Of a stretch of 64,000 nucleotides of DNA, positions 62,001-64,000 are shown piece by piece; positions within the stretch are counted from its first letter, which is position 1; each line of letters begins with the position of its first letter. The translations under genes were made by a program, and so were the position numbers. Source of the DNA: Membranipora membranacea (taxonomy: Eukaryota > Bryozoa > Gymnolaemata > Cheilostomatida > Membraniporidae); contig OU612069.1 in NCBI GenBank assembly GCA_914767715.1, forward strand, positions 24,301,387-24,365,386, given 5' to 3'. Below the pieces are notes generated by a model. It was not told the origin of the DNA. It did no database searches and worked only from the letters and a program-made list of their open reading frames with translations.

Positions 62001-64000
62001 TTATGATGCTTAAAAGAAATTAAACTGAAGAAAATCATAAATGTGATTAAATTTGGGGCTCTCTAAATGAAGCCAATATCTGTTGGCAACTGCTAGATAA
62101 AGTAATTATGGAGGGTTTAGAGTAAATAAGTGTCTCACTATTTATAAGGCTGCAAATAAAAAGATAGCAGATATATTCCCACATTTTCTCTTAAGATATG
62201 CTGACATCCCACACAATAAAACACAACAGATGATTGTGAGTATCATATTATTTATATGATTCAGCCATTCTTGTGGTTAATTTAGTTAGTTTAAACGAAT
62301 TAAGTTTGAAAATTCGGTTAATTTTAAAGGAATTTTCCAGTGATGAGAAGATATAAAAGCTGGTAACAATCAACCTCAAGGTCAATAAACTGTCATAAAA
62401 TGCAACAGCAGATGGGTAATGAGTTTTGCAAAGAAAGTGAATCCAAATATTGACTCTAACAGGTTTGGCTCCTTGTGTGAGCGGAAACAGACTGGCAAAT
62501 ACTTCTGGAATTCACAGAGTAAGGATATATCCTTACTCTGTGATTCGATCTTTGTCCGAGTAAACATCATATGCTACAGAATAGCTATATTTTGGGCCAC
62601 TGCCAGAGAACCACTGATCATAAGGCCACTACCCGTAAGGCCACTAACCAAAAGGCCACTACCCTTGAGGCTGTCGGTTGAAGACTAGATTTGCAGAGCT
62701 TCTGTTTTTTTTTGCAGTGGCTTGTTGGGTGATCACCACTATGTAGATGTAAACGTTAGCTAAAGATTATCTTTAAAGCATTACAATGTTTGCTACTACT
62801 ATGAATCTATCGACTGTGCAAAAAATTCTGCTGGTATCTTGTAGACAGGCAAACTACCTCTCCTTCTCACCCCTACCTTGACCACATTGACATTCTTACT
62901 TATTTAGTAGTAGGCCTATGCCATGCTATGTTTGACCTGATTATTAATAGCTGTATCAGAGTAGTGATAACATAATACGACCAATTAGATATGCTGAGAT
63001 ATTCACCATCGTCGTTTTAATCAACCTGACCTGTTGAGGACGCAGTTAAATACAGATGCGAGCTGACGGGACATGAGAGTAGTACTCATTTAAACCGTTT
63101 CTGCATTTCTGTCAACATTTAGTTCACTAGTTGATTTGAGATAACGTATACCATGCCCTATATACATTTTCAATCAGTCAAGGGAACAAGATTTCTCCCT
63201 CTGATATGACAGTGACACTGGATGCTTTACAAATTTCTATCAATTAAAATACTCAGATCTAGTAGATCAAATATTTTAGAACTTTGAGTCTTTGCATTAA
63301 CTACAATGACTGCCAACAGTCCTGTCAAGTTGTTGTCCACAAATATAGCACCCTTGATCCATTACTTATTTATTTAGTTTGGCTTGAAAGTATACAAATA
63401 ACAGATAGTAAAAGGCAACTTGTTGACCTCCCATTATCAAACAGACACTGTAATTTAGTCTTGCATAATAATGTGATAATAATTATAGGGAATTCACACT
63501 AGAGGTGGCGATAAAATTTATGCTTCTACAGCATAGAGAGGACCCTTGCCTTGTTCACGCGACCATGTGGCCAATAAACCAAAACCGATGGCCGCGTGAA
63601 CGTGAAGGCTAGGAGGACCCAATTATAAAGAGGAAACAGATCTAGTGTCTTAGTTTAGACAAAATGTAAGGGAAGCAAATATCCTGGAAGGTGCTCAACA
63701 ATCACATGATGGGACTTCCAATGTGTTTTCGGGGAACATTAATAGTGAGTAGCGATTCCATCAAAGCTTTGTCTTAAACTGACTCTGACATGGATCATTC
63801 AATTATAACTTGAATAGCATTTGAGAGGAGGGTGTGCCTTTCCTAGAACTATGGGCCAGAGATGAGCTTGTGTGTAGCGTTACTAACCTGGCCATGAGAC
63901 TGGCAGCGACAGGGAACCAGTGCATCTGACCGTCAGCCAAGTAATACTCCTTAGTGGTCTTCTGTTTACCTCCAGAACATGCATAGTAAAATCCTATAGC
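51664..64000 (-). CDS. SLC5-family sodium-coupled solute transporter (SMCT/SMVT-like), 5' end beyond window
   Basis: Plasma-membrane Na+/solute symporter. Fifteen exons in the window: 64000-63888, 61571-61412, 59021-58956, 58410-58359, 57872-57805, 57437-57283, 56921-56769, 56359-56230, 55587-55499, 54906-54723, 54185-54068, 53809-53647, 52999-52899, 52568-52420, 51762-51664. They join without a frame break into 599 residues ending at TGA, so about 30 N-terminal residues are missing. SLC5 hallmarks: GAPSEIYFYG after TM2; GGLKAVLWTDALQLCI; TNQASVQRYLS; FSGSLSTVSSLLNSAAL, whose Ser/Thr residues correspond to the Na2 sodium site; GVFGGPVLALF. NVTNIHEMSNIT has two candidate N-glycosylation sites in a loop. 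The order of motifs is closest to SLC5A8/A12/A6 (monocarboxylate or vitamin carriers); substrate is not deducible. The cytoplasmic tail ends TRL, a class I PDZ ligand. Confidence 0.93.
54388..54458. repeat. GC-rich hairpin in SLC5 intron
   Basis: Arms CTTAAAAGCGATCGGGATGG (54388-54407) and CCATCCCGAAGGCTTTTAAG (54439-54458) pair with few mismatches around a CTAGGGCCG loop. It is markedly more GC-rich than its surroundings. Not a splice-related element as far as I can see; probably a tiny MITE. Confidence 0.55.
55386..55428. repeat. Perfect-arm hairpin, second copy of the GGAGTTGCC family
   Basis: TTTGGAGTTGCC (55386-55397) and GGCAACTCCAAA (55417-55428) pair perfectly, and inside them TCACTT / AAGTGA pair as well. 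Same arms and TTAAAG core as 41863-41906. Confidence 0.6.
55628..55660. repeat. TA microsatellite
   Basis: Run of alternating T and A in an SLC5 intron. A second, longer TA run is at 55956-55997. Confidence 0.85.
55715..55742. repeat. Perfect 28-bp palindrome
   Basis: TGAGTCATTCATAT followed directly by its own reverse complement, with no loop, in an SLC5 intron. Confidence 0.85.
55956..55997. repeat. TA microsatellite
   Basis: About 20 TA repeats in an SLC5 intron. Confidence 0.9.
59369..60413. mobile_element. Near-perfect 0.8-kb hairpin plus a third partial copy, in SLC5 intron
   Basis: Left arm about 59369-59770 and right arm about 59780-60178 are inverted copies with only scattered differences and almost no loop; the centre is near 59775. 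Immediately after, 60179-60413 repeats the inner part of the right arm (59758-59990) in direct orientation. Both strands show similar open frames simply because of the symmetry. The element lies between SLC5 exons at 61412 and 59021, so the pre-mRNA would contain a roughly 400-bp double-stranded stem. No transposase is encoded. Confidence 0.8.
61353..61391. repeat. Hairpin next to an SLC5 5' splice site
   Basis: Perfect 16-bp stem GAGGTAGGTATTATCT / AGATAATACCTACCTC with a 7-nt loop, starting about 20 nt inside the intron that begins at 61411 (minus strand). Beside it (61300-61348) GGCATGAG-type octamers are repeated about five times. Confidence 0.7.
61630..61850. other. GC-rich block in SLC5 intron
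   Basis: Clearly more GC-rich than the surrounding intron (GCCGCCG, CGCCGGGAC, TCGCCGG). No exon of the transporter fits here, because the protein is continuous without it. Possibly the body of an unrecognised SINE. Confidence 0.35.
62512..62541. repeat. Perfect 30-bp palindrome
   Basis: CACAGAGTAAGGATA followed directly by its own reverse complement, in the first visible SLC5 intron. Confidence 0.85.
62622..62666. repeat. 15-bp tandem repeat x3
   Basis: Three units of AAGGCCACTACCCGT-type sequence with one to three differences each. Confidence 0.75.

Overview
The window is animal nuclear DNA. It is AT-rich, its genes are split by GT/AG introns, extracellular modules are joined at phase-1 boundaries, and the spaces between genes are full of LINE, SINE, DDE-transposon and fold-back debris. 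The domain mix (WSC, PAN/apple-like, pentraxin/laminin-G-like, an eight-cysteine uromodulin-type domain, an SLC5 transporter) fits an early-branching or marine invertebrate. A sponge is my best guess, but nothing here settles the phylum. All splice models were built by hand from splice consensus, phase continuity and paralog comparison.

Left end (1-5.8 kb): remains of an intron-containing pogo/Tigger-type DDE transposase (minus) beside a 5'-truncated, multiply broken non-LTR retrotransposon (minus).

6-28.5 kb is a segmental duplication. Unit A (about 6.07-14.40 kb) and unit B (about 21.09-28.47 kb) are separated by about 6.7 kb of unrelated repeat-rich DNA. Each unit carries, in the same order, (i) a tiny plus-strand two-exon gene with TATA box and polyadenylation signal, (ii) a minus-strand six-exon gene for a secreted PAN + WSC protein, and (iii) the last exon of a larger upstream gene. 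In unit A the WSC gene is intact (319 residues) and the last exon is an orphan. In unit B the WSC gene is a pseudogene with at least five lesions, and the last exon still belongs to a complete large gene.

That large gene (28.2-36.6 kb, minus, 14 exons, about 833 residues) encodes a secreted protein: signal peptide, PAN-like region, Cys-rich region, two duplicated four-exon pentraxin/LamG-like modules, WSC domain, PAN-like C-terminus. A secreted protein with a Thr-rich stalk and an eight-cysteine D8C-like domain (38.4-39.1 kb, plus) is transcribed away from it. Together they form a cluster of secreted, probably glycan- or ligand-binding proteins.

39-51 kb has no convincing gene and holds several inverted-repeat elements, including a fold-back element made of GGCCAAGTTT-type repeats and a 2.1-kb palindrome.

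The right end (51.7-64 kb, minus) is an SLC5-family sodium-coupled transporter. Fifteen exons encode 599 residues, lacking only the extreme N-terminus beyond the window edge. The C-terminus is a PDZ-type Thr-Arg-Leu. One intron holds a near-perfect 0.8-kb hairpin plus a third partial copy.
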